A DNA stretch of 64,000 nt from Blakeslea trispora. Taxonomy: Eukaryota; Mucoromycota; Mucoromycetes; Mucorales; Choanephoraceae. The DNA lies in assembly GCA_025331445.1 (NCBI GenBank), contig JAIWNE010000077.1, forward strand, positions 1 through 64,000. Direction: 5' to 3'. The position numbers were made by a program, and so were the translations under genes. This document shows, in pieces, positions 37,574 to 49,831 of this stretch (position 1 is the stretch's first letter; each line of letters begins with the position of its first letter). The notes under the pieces are model-generated. The model was given only the letters and a program-made list of their open reading frames with translations, was not told where the DNA came from and did not search any database.

Positions 37574-38932
37574 ATGATGGATGCAAAGCGCCATTCAATA
37601 GATGAAGCAAGCTCAAGCACAAGCTCACTACCACCTCAAGTTCCAGTCCATGACATCGAGCCTTCCAAGTCTATTCAGCGTTCTAAAACTGTGCGCAATC
37701 TGAATACAGCAGGAAGCAAAATGAGAGGTTTATTCAAGTCCAATAAAAAGGACAGTAAAAAGAGTGAAGAATCTGCAAGGCCTTCCTTATTTACCTCTGC
37801 CTCTTATGGTGGTCAAGGTGTACATACGGAACAAAGAAAAGGTAGTTTTTTTTTATTAATTTATGTGTGTGTATCTTACTTTATTTCTCGGATAGAAATG
37901 TCACAAGAGCCCATCCATGAGACAGATGTCACCAAGTCCATCAGTTCATCTAAAGACCTTGACCTTACATCTCAGCAACAAGCACAACAAGGCAAACTCC
38001 AGCAAGAACTGGAACAACTAAACGAGCTTATTCACCAACGCACAATTGAAGTTCAAAACGAGAAACGCACAAAAGACCGTCTTCAAGCAGAATTAGCTGA
38101 GTCAACACGTATCTTTAAAGAACGTGAGTCTGAATATTCTGCCATTGAACATAGCTTTTTTGAGCATACACGCGCTATTCGAGCCACAGATGATGATCTC
38201 TCTACTATCCGGGACTCATTTAAACTGATGAAGTATTCAATTGCACGCCTTGTCATGGCACTCAACAAGAAGGCAGATAAGGCTAAGGCAGCCAAGAAAT
38301 TCTGTCAGACATGGCCTAATCTACCTATTCTCGATCCCACCACAAATGAACTTGAACCTTCCCTTATCAATGTGTTGGCAGAGAAGTTGATTCACGAGCA
38401 TTTAGTGAGACATGTATTTGAGGCGCCTGTCTATCCCGGTCTCAAGGTAAACGATGCTTATTTTGCTCTATTCAATTGGCTTCAGCAGCATCAATCACAA
38501 TTCTCAGTTCGACTTCGACAACAGATGGCTGCTGTGGTAGCCAAGAGCCGGCCCGATAGTGAAATTCAACAAGCTGCTGCCAAGGAGAAGCAGCAAATTG
38601 CCCAGAGAATCTACGATGATATTGCTGAAATCTATCACCCTTTCATAAAAGAACATGACGCCTCAGCAGATGAAGAGAAACGCTATTATACCAAGATTTG
38701 TGATATTGTGGATAAAGCATTGAAGCTGACAATAGCCATTCGTGGACAAGAAGTCGAAATCAAGACTATTCCTATTGAAGAGAACAATAAGCAACCATTT
38801 GACGATGAAACAATGACAGAAGTTAAAGGCCGAACACAAGGCCTTGTTCGATTCTGCATATGTCCTACATTTATGGGAGGCGATCGTGAACACGGCTTTC
38901 TTGAAAAGGGCAAAGTTGTGATCTCCGGTTAA
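37574..38932 (+). CDS. Coiled-coil protein of unknown function
   Basis: Two exons (37574-37841 and 37896-38932) encode about 434 residues. The first 90 residues are Ser- and Lys-rich with an RSKTVRNL phospho-site-like motif. A coiled coil spans about residues 120-200 (QQELEQLNELIHQRTIEV). A helical domain follows, with conserved-looking FEAPVYPGLKVNDAYFALFNWL and DDIAEIYHPFIKEHD. It ends FLEKGKVVISG. I do not recognise the family; similar proteins occur widely in filamentous fungi. The 54 bp intron is open and a multiple of three. If retained it would add 18 mostly hydrophobic residues. Confidence 0.7.
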   Translation: MMDAKRHSIDEASSSTSSLPPQVPVHDIEPSKSIQRSKTVRNLNTAGSKMRGLFKSNKKDSKKSEESARPSLFTSASYGGQGVHTEQRKGSFFLLIYVCVSYFISRIEMSQEPIHETDVTKSISSSKDLDLTSQQQAQQGKLQQELEQLNELIHQRTIEVQNEKRTKDRLQAELAESTRIFKERESEYSAIEHSFFEHTRAIRATDDDLSTIRDSFKLMKYSIARLVMALNKKADKAKAAKKFCQTWPNLPILDPTTNELEPSLINVLAEKLIHEHLVRHVFEAPVYPGLKVNDAYFALFNWLQQHQSQFSVRLRQQMAAVVAKSRPDSEIQQAAAKEKQQIAQRIYDDIAEIYHPFIKEHDASADEEKRYYTKICDIVDKALKLTIAIRGQEVEIKTIPIEENNKQPFDDETMTEVKGRTQGLVRFCICPTFMGGDREHGFLEKGKVVISG

Positions 38933-39741
38933 ATATGTATTTGTTAAATAATAATAATGGCATTAATAAAAAAACAATATAAAAAAAAAGATATTACTAT
39001 TGATGACACGAATAAATCACATTGTTGCTTGAGACTGATTTGCTTGACAGTTGGCTAAAGTGCTTTGATCTTATCAGTCACTTTCTCTCTTTTTTTTTTC
39101 ACTTGAAGCATTCTAGAGCAAATGGTTACAAGATAATATGCTTTCATCTGTTTACTCATTATTTAAGCCCATCTACTATATTGTGTAGTCAATGCTTACT
39201 GTTTATGAAGCAAGGGTCGATATGCTGTATAAACTATATTTTGTGTGTGTGTGTACGTCTCTTGTTTGTTCTGCCGCAAACAAATTCAAATTCATTGGAG
39301 GCCTTTGACATCAATTGGTCAGAAGAGACTACCTATTAAGTCCTCTCAAAGTGTTTTATGCACGCTATAAGTTCAGGGTTATGTCAAAAAGGGCAAGAGC
39401 TATCGCAGAGAAAACTAAGCTGAGTTTGGCTCACTTCAAATTTGAATCATTATGCTGTTGCTGAGACCACTATCTTTTACTACAATGAAGGAAATAGATA
39501 GAAACAAGAACAACCAATCCTAACAACAGTAGAGCTTCTGCTTCTTTAAGCTTAAGGAAGAAAAGTCAATATGTTCCAAAGGTTTGGTAAATCAAATACA
39601 TTATGACGAAATTGATTCTCTCTAAACAAATTTTTTTTTAACTTTCTGAGAGCGAAATCACCTCAAAATATGGTACAAGGTGAGCCCCATAACCCGAATT
39701 TGGCACCTCAAATAGATGAATCCTCCTTTTAATTTTATAGT
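38933..39741. other. intergenic region and eS1 promoter
   Basis: About 800 bp without a recognised gene. The last part carries the eS1 promoter with TATA-like attttatag just before the first coding exon. Confidence 0.35.
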
Positions 39742-41057
39742 ATGGGTAATGTACCTAAACCTGCATCCATCCATCTATCAATCTCAAGCAGTTGCCTAAT
39801 CCAAATTCTTTTTAAACTGTCCTTTTTTGAATCAAATGAATAGCTGTCGGCAAGAATAAGTAAGCTCATCATCAAGAAAGATCCCATTTCGACCTAGAAA
39901 CTCATGTTTTATGCATAGGCGTCTTTCTAAGGGAAAGAAGGGTTTGAAGAAGAAGGTGTAAGTTACCAGATTACACTACTGAGACATGGAACACGATATG
40001 ATTGGATGAGATTAGACGTTGCTTAGATGGAAAAAGAACAGAGATTGAGAACGAGAGAAAAGAAAAAGAAAAAGCCAATTCTAATGCAGCTTCAACATGT
40101 CATGATTACCTTAGACAACACTCATCATCAAGTCACCTTTCCTTTTATACTTTGCTTTACTTTACTTTCAGTTATAGTCATTAGAACCTCAATCTTCCAT
40201 CTATTTCACATTGAAGCAGTCGATTCTCTTTTCATGTCGATCGTCGTGTCATGTCTCTTTTTTCTTTTGTAGTGAATAAGGAGTAAACGATGATATGCTA
40301 ATAATGTCATGTTAGTGTTGATCCCTTCACCCGTAAAGATTGGTACGACATCAAGGCTCCTTCCATGTTCGACGTCCGTCAAGTTGGTAAGACTCTTGTC
40401 AACCGTACTCAAGGTCTCCGTAACGCCAACGACTCACTCCATGGTCGTGTTGTTGAGATGTCCCTCGGTGATCTCTCCAAGGACGAAGCTCGTTCTTTCC
40501 GTAAGATCCAATTGAAGGTTGACGAAATCCAAGGTAAGAACTGTCTCACCAACTTCTACCGTATGGATATGACCACCGACAAGCTCCGTTCCATGGTCAA
40601 GAAGTGGCAATCTTTGATTGAAGCTTTCGTTGATGTCAAGACCACTGACGGTTACCTCGTCCGTCTCTTTGCCATCTCCTTCACTGCTCGTCGCCGCAAC
40701 CAAATCAAGAAGACCACCTACGCTACTTCTGCTCAAATTCGTCAAATCCGTAAGAAGATGTTCGAAATCATGACCGAAGAAGCTGTTGCTTGTGACTTGA
40801 AGGAATTGGTTGCCAAGGTTACCTCCTCTGCCTCTCAATCCGCTCAAGATGCTATTGCCGTCCGTATTGAAAAGGCTTGTCAAGGTATCTACCCTCTCCA
40901 AAACACTTACACCCGTAAGGTCAAGATCCTCAAGGCTCCCAAGTTCGATGTCTCTGCTCTCTTGGCCCTTCACGGTGGTGCCGCCGCTGCTGGTGATGAC
41001 ACCGGTGCTAAGGCCTCCAAGGACTTTGTTGAACCTACTCCCCAAGCCTCTGTCTAA
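39742..41057 (+). CDS. RPS1: Ribosomal protein eS1
   Basis: Four exons encode about 266 residues of the small-subunit protein eS1 (RPS3A). The first coding exon is only 4 nt (39742-39745, ATG plus G), the second 16 nt (39844-39859) and the third 39 nt (39919-39957). Together they give [20 protein letters not shown]. The main exon 40316-41057 continues [18 protein letters not shown], which confirms the joins. Codon use is strongly biased to C-ending codons, as in eL32. The intron before the main exon is 358 bp, several times the local norm. The C-terminal tail ([15 protein letters not shown]) is variable in the family. Minus-strand frames over this gene are shadows. Confidence 0.95.
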
Positions 41058-41237
41058 ATTTAGCATACATATGCTTTCTTCTTACTTATCTCTTTCTCAA
41101 CCTTCTGTTATCCATACACATATACACACATGCATATACATATGCAATGAAGAAAAAGATAGAGGAAATAAAACTTATTTCATGTCGCTTCTATTTATTT
41201 GTTTGATTTTCAATCGGCTTTGGCTTTGTTTATCAAT

Positions 41238-44200
41238 TCAAATAAGTGAGTATGAAAGGGTGAACAAAGCCAAACAAAACTTGATATATGATGATCGTAT
41301 TAAAGAAACACAGGATTGGCATACTTGCTCTATTGTAGAAAATAAATGAGCTGAACTTGATCTCAAATATACAAACACCAAGATTGACTGAAACACAAAC
41401 CTTTTTCTTTTCATTATGATAGGAGTTCTTCCAATAATCATTAACGAAGCAAGGAGTGCTATAGTCAAGGTTTCTTGCCAAGGAGTATGAGCAATAGCAG
41501 TCCAGCCTACAAGCAAATTCTTGACATAAACAATGACTTGAGGAACATGGTTTGGCAAGAGAGAAATCAAAAATAACAACCATGTCAGGCGGTAGCGATA
41601 CATATAGAGATCATACTTGGCCATGCTTGTAAGGAGCAACCATAACAAGATGTATCCAACAATAATGATACTGGAAGGAACAGTTTTTAAAGCGCCAAGT
41701 GTAATAGCAACGAGGAGTATGACTCGCTGTTGTAGGCTCAATATTGGCTCGATAAACGATAATGGTTTGCAGCAGAAGGCTAGAGCAGAGGTAAGCGAAT
41801 ACAGGATGGTCCAAATGATGGCTGTAAACCCTATACTCAGGACAAAAAAGAACAACATAAGACCAATCATGATCCATTCATTAGTACCAACGAGCAAAGC
41901 TGAATAGATTCTACGGACAACACCATGATCTATATGACTCGGTATTGTACATTGAAGGACACCGAAAATTATTATTATACAAGCCAATTGAAGAAATGGT
42001 CCTGAAAGACACTGCCAAAATACACTGGAGAATGGTTGGAACTGATTGTTTTTGGTTTGAGTATATGAGTAGATTTGGGTGCACAGGACTGTACAGGCTA
42101 CTACTTTGAAGAAATGGAATAGTAGAATGCCATAACGCAGCACACATCGACCCAGAGTGCCATACCAATCAAACCGTAATTGAAGTATGAGCGACTGACT
42201 ATCTGTGAAGAATTCAAGTGATATACCACTAGAGTTGACATTACTCGGCTGGTGAAAAGTTATTCTATCAGATACGCCTTCACGCAAGTCTCTGTAGAAC
42301 TTGATTTCATGTTGATTTGACGTTTGTTTCATCATAGGTGGAAACAAGGGACTGTTGTTAGCTTTGATTGACAATACATGTACATCGAACGCAAAAAGAG
42401 AGTTTCGAAGGTACGGGAATAAATGTATAGATTGTTTGGAATCAACAGTGAACGTCAATCCGTTCCAGACAATATCTACCCATTAGACACATACAAGTTT
42501 CAGTTTTTTCTTGTTATTTTTTGAAAAGAAAAAGATATTGCTTACCCCATGCAGTGCTATTGTGAAGTTCAATCTGTTTCTGATCTGAGTAAGCAAGAAC
42601 AAATGATGTTTTCTCTTCACTGTTATCTGGAAAAAATTGACGGTTGCAAGTCTTTGTGACACCTATGTAGTTGTGATGTGGTATGTATCTTGAGTCAATT
42701 ATTAGCAGGCGATAAGGTGTTGATTTTGCAAGGTGAGTAGCAATAGCAGAAGGCAACATTGATTTGTTTGCTATGATGCCTTCGCATTTGTGTTCATCAG
42801 CGTCTATGGCTACACATAAGGCCAATGACCAACACGAGTCGTATTTAGAAGGAATATTCGTAAGAAAACTATATGATTTCTTTGGCGAAGTGGGTAAGAG
42901 AACAATAAAGTCTTCTTTCTTGTCAAACATGATTTTGACTTTGTGGCTTTCGTTCGACAATATCCTAGTGTCTGTGATAGAACCGGTCGAAAATGTGCGT
43001 TTCTCTAAAAAATATTGTTGATCGTTTAATGACATCCTTCAACACATCATAGTGAGATACCTTGCTGCTTATCATCGAGTACATGATAGAGTTCTCCATC
43101 AATCAAAGTGCGTCTAAAAACAGCCATACGCTTTTCCATATTGTCCTGTACATCTACTACTTGTAAAATAGTCGAGGCCAAAACACGAATTAATTGATTA
43201 CACCATAGAATCGCCATGTGGTCGGCACTTGTCCATACGCCAGGTATAGATGTAGTATAAGTCGTAAGTCCATGAGTTTCTGGAATGAACTCTTCAATGC
43301 TCGTTGTATCTGAATTTACGATATTGTCCAAGGATCCACCAGCAATCGAAACCAGTGTTACATGCTTCAGTGATGTGCTCTGATTGTCTGTCCAGAACTG
43401 AGTTAGATTCTTGTATATTTTATAGATTCTTGAATCAAGCAATAATGGTGCGCTCATGTGAGGTGTTGCTAACGTAATGATAGTATTGATACTATATGGA
43501 ATATGACTTGACAGCATGAAGCTAGTACGCGCTACAATACCACCCATTGAGTGCCCAATAACCAAAACAGAGCTAGGAGGCTTTGGATGGTCATTGTAAA
43601 GTGAGAGAATAAGTTTGATAGCCTTATTTGTATACTCGGCTTGGTCTAGCAATGTTGGGCCATCTAGAGCAGATAGCTCTTCATTGAAACCAACTTGTAA
43701 AAAAAAAAGCAAAAATAAATACTTGATCTGGAAAGTGACAGAGTACGCTTACTTGTGAAGAAATCGATGTTTTGCCTTGCTTGACCACTATGAAACAACC
43801 GTGTAGTTTCTGAAGCCAAAGACCGAATTTGCTTATGACTGCCTGCTTGTCCGGGTATAAAAAGAGCTGGTATGCCATAAAGCTTTGAAAAATTAGGATA
43901 TCCATTAGTTTTATTTTTTGTGAAAAAGAGAGAGACAGCATGGTTTTAATCAGATTTACTTTATTTGGATTATCCAGATTCCCTTCGCGATACAAATAAA
44001 GCTTGTATTTTCTAGACAAAGCAGAGTCGGGTTTTGGACGATCGATCTCGAAAAACGTTGGATAAGCATAGCTCATCTCACAGCTTTGAAGATCATGACG
44101 TTGCAAAGGCGAAATGACAGAGAACACTTCAGGACGATGCAAAAGGAAAGAGTCCAGGATAGCCAATATTACGATAGCTGCTGAAACTCCCAAAACACAG

Positions 44201-44349
44201 AGTACAGTAAATGAGTACCTTGGTTTCGGTAAGCTTTCTATCTTTGTAAAACCAAGCATAACTTGAACAGTGAAACAATGCAGTTGCTCCACTGGCAACT
44301 GAGAAAAGGAAGTCGGACTTTTCGAGAGAAACCTAAACTTCTTTTTCAA
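41238..44349 (-). CDS. BST1: GPI inositol deacylase Bst1/PGAP1
   Basis: An ER membrane lipase that removes the acyl chain from GPI inositol and supports ER export and quality control of GPI proteins. Exons run 44349-43960, about 43882-43753, about 43696-43050, about 43035-42546 and about 42490-41238. TM1 follows a short cytosolic N-terminus. LYGIPALFIPGQAGSHKQIR is the family hallmark, and VIGHSMGGIVAR carries the catalytic Ser. A luminal beta-rich region precedes about eight C-terminal membrane segments. Between GISL (43060) and the next frame (NDQQYFLEKRTF, from about 43032) the frame does not join through any ordinary intron; a short non-multiple-of-three segment seems to be inserted. The remaining exons join cleanly. 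An alternative start is ATG at about 44256. Confidence 0.85.
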
Positions 44350-45837
44350 AGCCTTAGTGCCAATGCATATTATACAATATTGTCCATAGACAGTCTGGTC
44401 CTTCCATTTATTTGAATGCTATCATAGCAACAGGGATAAAGCTTATCTTGCTCGCAAATTTATATTAATATAATTGCCTGAACAAGATAGAGCTCCAGAA
44501 CAGTAAGCAATAGTTGGGAAAGAGAAAGGCTGTGTTGCAGCCTGAAATAACATGAATGGCAATCAATAAAAGGCTTTTGGGCCCTCTTCTTTTTATCCCC
44601 AGTCACTAAACTTGGTACCTTTGGCTTTGGTATTTCTTTGTACTTCTTCGTGTTCAAATACAATACATGCTTAAAAGGATAGGTCAAAGAACTCGGATCA
44701 ATTGCACTTTATGCACTTGTTGCAAATGTCTCGCTAGTACTATTTTTCTTCCAAGCTGTCTAATTTACGCCCAGATCCGGTCAAGAAAGAATAGAGATAG
44801 TGCTATTAAAGCATCTGCCAAATCTTATCTTCTACATGACTTGAAAACCTAGACTTGTTATAACCATTCCGTTTTGTTTTCTTTATCATTTCTTTTTATA
44901 CCTCCCTATTCGTGAGGTCTTTTGACACCTATCAGGAATCACATTAGCTTTCTAGACTATACATGAACCAAGTTTACAACAATAAGAAGCCCTCCAGATA
45001 TAAACAAAGAGCGATTGTTTTATGCTGTGTTGTTGTATAAACACACCAACATATTGCTCTCGAAAATATGGTTTATTTGAAGCTAAGATTCAGAAAACTT
45101 TACATTATTCTTGAATCGTGTGCATTAACTTCTTGAGACAAAACTAGACATAGTTTGAGTTTACTTGAGCTAAACAGTATATAACGGGTTGAACGATTCA
45201 GATTTATAAATGCCTATTTTGATAACGGAACTTACCCTTTGTCTTCTAAGAGCATCGATTAAAAAAAAATGGGCTGCGAGTACGTCTGATTTAACCAGAG
45301 GCCAAGCTATAACAATGATCATAATTATGCCATCTTTGAGTTTTCTTCAAGTGCAAGATGAGCAAACCTCAGTAACTATTTATCATGTATTCATCGCGCT
45401 CTCAAGTGTGTATCTTTAGCTCTTATTCTATTGAAGTAGATCCATCAAGAGCAGAAAGGAAAGTTATGTGCTAAAATGTCCTTTATTATCAACACTGCAA
45501 AAAAAAAGCATTGACTCTACACTTAAACCGATAAATACAATACAGGAAATAGTTTAATTCCAAGCTTGCTACAGAGAATTGCGACTTTGGAGAGCAAACT
45601 GAATGAACATGAAATGCTCCTCATTAATAAAGATAGGGAGAATTGTCTGTTTGTATTGACGAGTGTAGCAAAATGATTCCAAAATTAGAACGATGAAAGA
45701 GAAAAAAAAAAGGTTAAGGTAATTTACAAAGAGTAAAATTTATTATAAATTTTTGTTATAAAATGATATATATTGACAATAATAACAACTGACGATTATC
45801 AGTTTTTCTTGCTATGTATAAGTGTATGGGGTTATAT
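44350..45837. other. 1.5 kb gene-poor region
   Basis: No recognisable gene or element. Short frames on both strands lack family resemblance. Confidence 0.35.
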
Positions 45838-46158
45838 TTAGAACTGGTAACCAGTTTGTTCAGAGTAGAGCTTTTGGGCTTCTTCTTCGGCGTGCTTCTT
45901 GGCCTTCATTCTGTCAGCCCAGTCAAGACCCTTGGTTTCAACAAGAGTATCGATGGTGGCAGCAGCAGCAGCAGCAAGGAGTTCCTTGGCAGTGGAGTGT
46001 TCAACTTCTTCACCAGCTTCTTCCTTCTTCTTGTTGATGAACTTCATGGCAGCGAAACCAGCAGCAGCAGCAAGAGTTTGGTGAGTCCAGTTGGACTTGT
46101 GTTCTTCAGTAACTTCTTCAGCGTGGAAAGATTCGTAAGCTTCTTGGTGGTAACCCAT
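45838..46158 (-). CDS. CipC-like stress protein, copy 1
   Basis: A single exon of 106 codons. The protein has the layout of the fungal CipC/DUF3759 family: EEHKSNWTHQTLAAAAGFAAMK, then STAKELLAAAAAATIDTLVETKGLDW and a charged C-terminus (KKHAEEEAQKLYSEQTG). CipC was named for induction by concanamycin and related proteins are abundant in stressed or infecting fungi; the molecular role is unknown. It is about 70% identical by eye to the second copy 830 bp upstream, so the pair is a tandem duplication on one strand. Codon bias suggests high expression. Confidence 0.85.
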   Translation of the reverse strand: MGYHQEAYESFHAEEVTEEHKSNWTHQTLAAAAGFAAMKFINKKKEEAGEEVEHSTAKELLAAAAAATIDTLVETKGLDWADRMKAKKHAEEEAQKLYSEQTGYQF

Positions 46159-46987
46159 TTTTAATATATTTGATAAGATTGATAACTTTTTTTTTTCGTT
46201 AAAATGATCTTCTTTTTATACTTTTTTTTATGGTACCTGAATTTGTTTGAATTGGCAATTACTTTTTTTGTTCAGTCTGCCGATTCAATTGAGAAGTAAA
46301 TGAGCTGAGCCGTAAATGTTAGTCGTCTCGATTTAGTGTAATTTATGAGAATAGTTTAAATGAATCCACATTGTATGTTACACACTCATCACTTAACGTG
46401 CCCATAATGTGATTTGCCCTGAAAATTTATGGTTCAGAACCAGATAATACTGAACAAATGAAACGCTTTTGCATTTTACGGAAAGCTTAATTTATTTGGG
46501 GGGAACAAAAGAGATGCAGACTATCAACATAAACAACTGTGGTTAGACAGATGAGAAAGAAGTAAGCGCCACATCGTAGTTCAACTAAGTGTTCCTTGTT
46601 TTATCTTTATTTAGTTCGGATCTTAAACAATACAAAGTAGCTTATTTCAGTCCAATCAAATGTTGACAAAGAGAACGACTTTTTTTCTGAAGCATGCAAC
46701 TCAATAGACTTATTGGCGTTAATTTTCACAAGTGTGCTTAGATCTTGGTGTTGGGGGAATAAATTCTTCAGACAAACAAAGCTTCCTTTTAAAATGAACT
46801 CGATAATAGAATTGCGCGCATTGTTTTGATATAAACAACAATGTTTCAAAACATGCTGCATAATTGATTGAGAAAACACTTCAACTCTGAATTACAGACA
46901 AGCTATTTGTTATTTATTGTTTTAAATATAAAAGAAAAAGATAAAGATTTTTATACAAAATATACATTTAAGGCTTTAGAAAGCTGT
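46159..46987 (-). promoter_or_regulatory. spacer and promoter between the CipC-like copies
   Basis: About 830 bp. The start-proximal part is T-rich with a TATA-like tatactttttttta (plus-strand view) near 46217. No ORF of note. Confidence 0.35.
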
Positions 46988-47314
46988 TTAGTCAAAGCTG
47001 TAGCCAGTTTGTTCAGAGTAAAGCTTTTGGGCTTCTTCTTCGGCTTGCTTCTTAGCCTGATGTCTGTCGAACCAGTCCATACCCTTGGTTTCAATCAAGT
47101 TGTCGACTGTGGCAGCAGCAGCAGCGGCGAGGATTTCCTTAGCAGTGGAATGGTCAACTTCTTCACCATTTTCTTCTCTTCTGTTGTTCAAGGCCTTCAT
47201 GGCAGCGAAACCACCAGCAGCAGCAAGGAGTTGGTGAGTCCAGTTGGCCTTGTGTTCTTCAGTGACTTCTTCAGTGTTGACAATAGTGTTGTAAGCTTCT
47301 TCGTGGCTAGACAT
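46988..47314 (-). CDS. CipC-like stress protein, copy 2
   Basis: A single exon of 108 codons, paralogous to the copy at 45838-46158. Shared blocks are EEVTEEHKANWTHQLLAAAGGFAAMKA, DHSTAKEILAAAAAAT and AEEEAQKLYSEQTGY. The N-termini differ (MSSHEEAYNTIVNTEEV against MGYHQEAYESFHAEEV), as does the segment before the tail. No signal peptide or membrane segment is present, so it is probably cytosolic. Both copies keep intact frames, so both are likely functional. Confidence 0.85.
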   Translation of the reverse strand: MSSHEEAYNTIVNTEEVTEEHKANWTHQLLAAAGGFAAMKALNNRREENGEEVDHSTAKEILAAAAAATVDNLIETKGMDWFDRHQAKKQAEEEAQKLYSEQTGYSFD

Positions 47315-49831
47315 TTTTAGTTTTGAATGTAGATAATGAAGTCCATCAAATCACAGAAACCATCGCTTTTATATATACTTTCTGTTTTCTGATCTGTCCT
47401 GTCAAAGACTTACGAAATAATGACGATATGCCTTCGACTATGAAATATAGCTTGAGAGAAGACATACATGTACTACCTAAGGCGTATATCTCCTCCTCCC
47501 TTCAGAGAGGCTATTTCAAAATTAAACTTTAAATGTGACTAGTTTAGTTGCCATTTTTCATTGATTTGTTTAAAAGAAGAAAGTCATACAAAAGGCGGTG
47601 AAGTTAAATATAGAAACTAAAGCAAATGAAAACTGTACCCCTTTTGTAACACAGACTTAGCTTTTTTGCCCAAAACTAAACGTCATTGGTTATTTAAAAC
47701 CTAAAAACAATATATTCGCTTTAACAAGAGAAGTGAGTAACAGCATATGCTATTTGCGTATTTGCTATCTCTTTGAAAAGAACTAATTTGTTTTGTTTTC
47801 ATACAAACTGAGTTTAGACCCAACCAAGACATCATGCATAATATATCCATTGACGTCAAGCGCTACTAGGCACAACTTTGATCTTGTTCTTGCAACTTTA
47901 AAAAACACCACGGATCTGTATACGGCAACATACATCATTCCCGGAAATAGATTGCACACTGAGAGAAATAGATAAGCATGCACACAAAGGTGCAAAGCCG
48001 AGTCTTTCTTCCTTCAGTATAGTTCCTTGACATTAGGAACTATATTGATGTGGAACACACTATCTCTTGTTTTGACTGACATAAAACAGCCTGTATTACA
48101 AAAGCGGAGAATCTGATGGCTCGCTTTTACATACTGATATGGTAAAATATGGAAGCCTTTTCAGTAAACCCAGACCAGTCATTCGCGGTTCTTTTCTCTC
48201 CTTGCAAAAGGATGGTATCATATTGGCTTCTGATGCATAAAGAAGACAAAAGCCAAGCTTGGCCTCTTTCGTGTTCCGCACCAATCGAACAAAGCATAAG
48301 GAATCTCTTTGGAGTTCATTCCATGCAACAAAGCGAAACAAGATATAGCTTCTTTGACTCTCGCGATAATACACTATTTAGAATTATGGCTATCTCTTAA
48401 TTATCCTGATATGCATATTTGGTATAAACGCGAAACTAAGTGTCATCACATTTTAGATTGCGCTGTGCACTAGAAAGAAAAAGTCAAAGAGTTTTTTCAT
48501 GCTTCACCTAAAACCAGCCTATGTTCCAAACCTTACTATTTTCGGTGACTTATTGCACTGTTTCCAGAGATAGTTTACTAAACAAGACACGCTTCCAAGA
48601 AAGCCCAAAACACATTAAAGATTGCGCACTCGGAAAGTAGAGATATACACTTGCTTGGAACTATTTGAACAACTGTACATTCTTATAGAGATCTTTTGTT
48701 CATGCATGTTTGTGATTTTGATTTTGAGAACAGTTCTTCTGACACTCTGTCCTGAAGCTGTCTTCAACAAGTTTTCCTTCTTAAGTTACTACGAACCACA
48801 GAAATAAGCTTTTCAATAAAATCAAGCTCAAGCGAATAAAGTGGAAAGAGCGCGCAAGCGCGTCTTTCAACAAAGAGTCAGCTTTTGTATAGAAGAGCAG
48901 TATTAATAGTAATTTAATAACTTTTGAACTGCATCAATTCAACAACCTTAAATTGGGTACTTTTAATAGAGAAGAGATCATCGATAAGTCTACTCGCAAA
49001 ACATCATCGCTCAATGAGCATAACTTTTCTAGAGGCAACAGCAGTAGTACCAACCATACACCTATTACCATTCTGCCTCTTCTTTTTCACACGCTGGTCG
49101 AAAGATAGATTTGATCAAATCCAATGACAATGAGGTTCAAGCGTCCATTGCTTGGTTAAAATGGAAGGTAAGCTATACAATTGACCATTTTAGATTGTTT
49201 ACTGACAGCTGCTTCGATAGAATCATTTGTTGGAAGTTCATAAGAAGATAGCAGTAGTAGCGATTCGTCCTAATAGAAAGAACTATGAATATCATGCTAC
49301 TTGCTTTACAGCTACAAGCACCAAGAGAGAAAAAAGACATGTAATGAAGCATCCTGAAAATTACATAAAATACAATTGGTTTTCCATCCTTCTACCTGAC
49401 AAACACAACAGATAGAAGCCGTATTAGTAGCTAAAAGGCAACTTTGATCGTAAAAGACTTATACAACTTAAGAACCACAAAGATAGACAATCGAGTAGAC
49501 AGCAAAGAGTCATGAAAACGATCATTTTTGTATAGAGTTAGTACCACAATGAAGAGCAAAATATGACTATCAGAGGTTTGCACCAGTACCAGAAGTCAAA
49601 CGAAATCATGCAAAAGAATGATTGAACGCGCTATCGCGACACAGCCTATACACATTCTGTTTCCAAATGTAAGTCTCAAATTTGAATAACAAGTCTATAT
49701 CTTTATTTGTTCTCTGAACATGTCTTTTTTTTTTCTTTAATTTTTATTCCCTTCTCTGTATGGTGTTATAATGAAAGTTCATGCGATGTGTTGATGTATA
49801 ATGAAAAACAAATTGCAGACTAGGAATAGAA
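47315..49831. other. 2.5 kb gene-poor region
   Basis: No gene is recognised. Short frames near 48924-49415 on the plus strand could be pieces of a degraded ORF (for example a frame reading NDNEVQASIAWLKWK around 49115-49165), but I cannot place them. Confidence 0.35.

Noticed and set aside
39958..40315. Possible C/D-box snoRNA in the eS1 intron
   Set aside because: GATGATA and CTGA-like strings are present but not in a convincing C/D arrangement.
40434..41066. 210-codon minus-strand frame over eS1
   Set aside because: A shadow of a highly codon-biased ribosomal-protein gene.
43036..43062. A 24 nt GT-AG intron in Bst1
   Set aside because: Far below the size of other introns and does not restore the frame.
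45814..47320. Plus-strand frames over the CipC-like genes
   Set aside because: Antisense shadows; the minus-strand products match a known family.
48924..49415. Plus-strand fragments resembling a broken ORF
   Set aside because: Too short and too uncertain to call even a relic.
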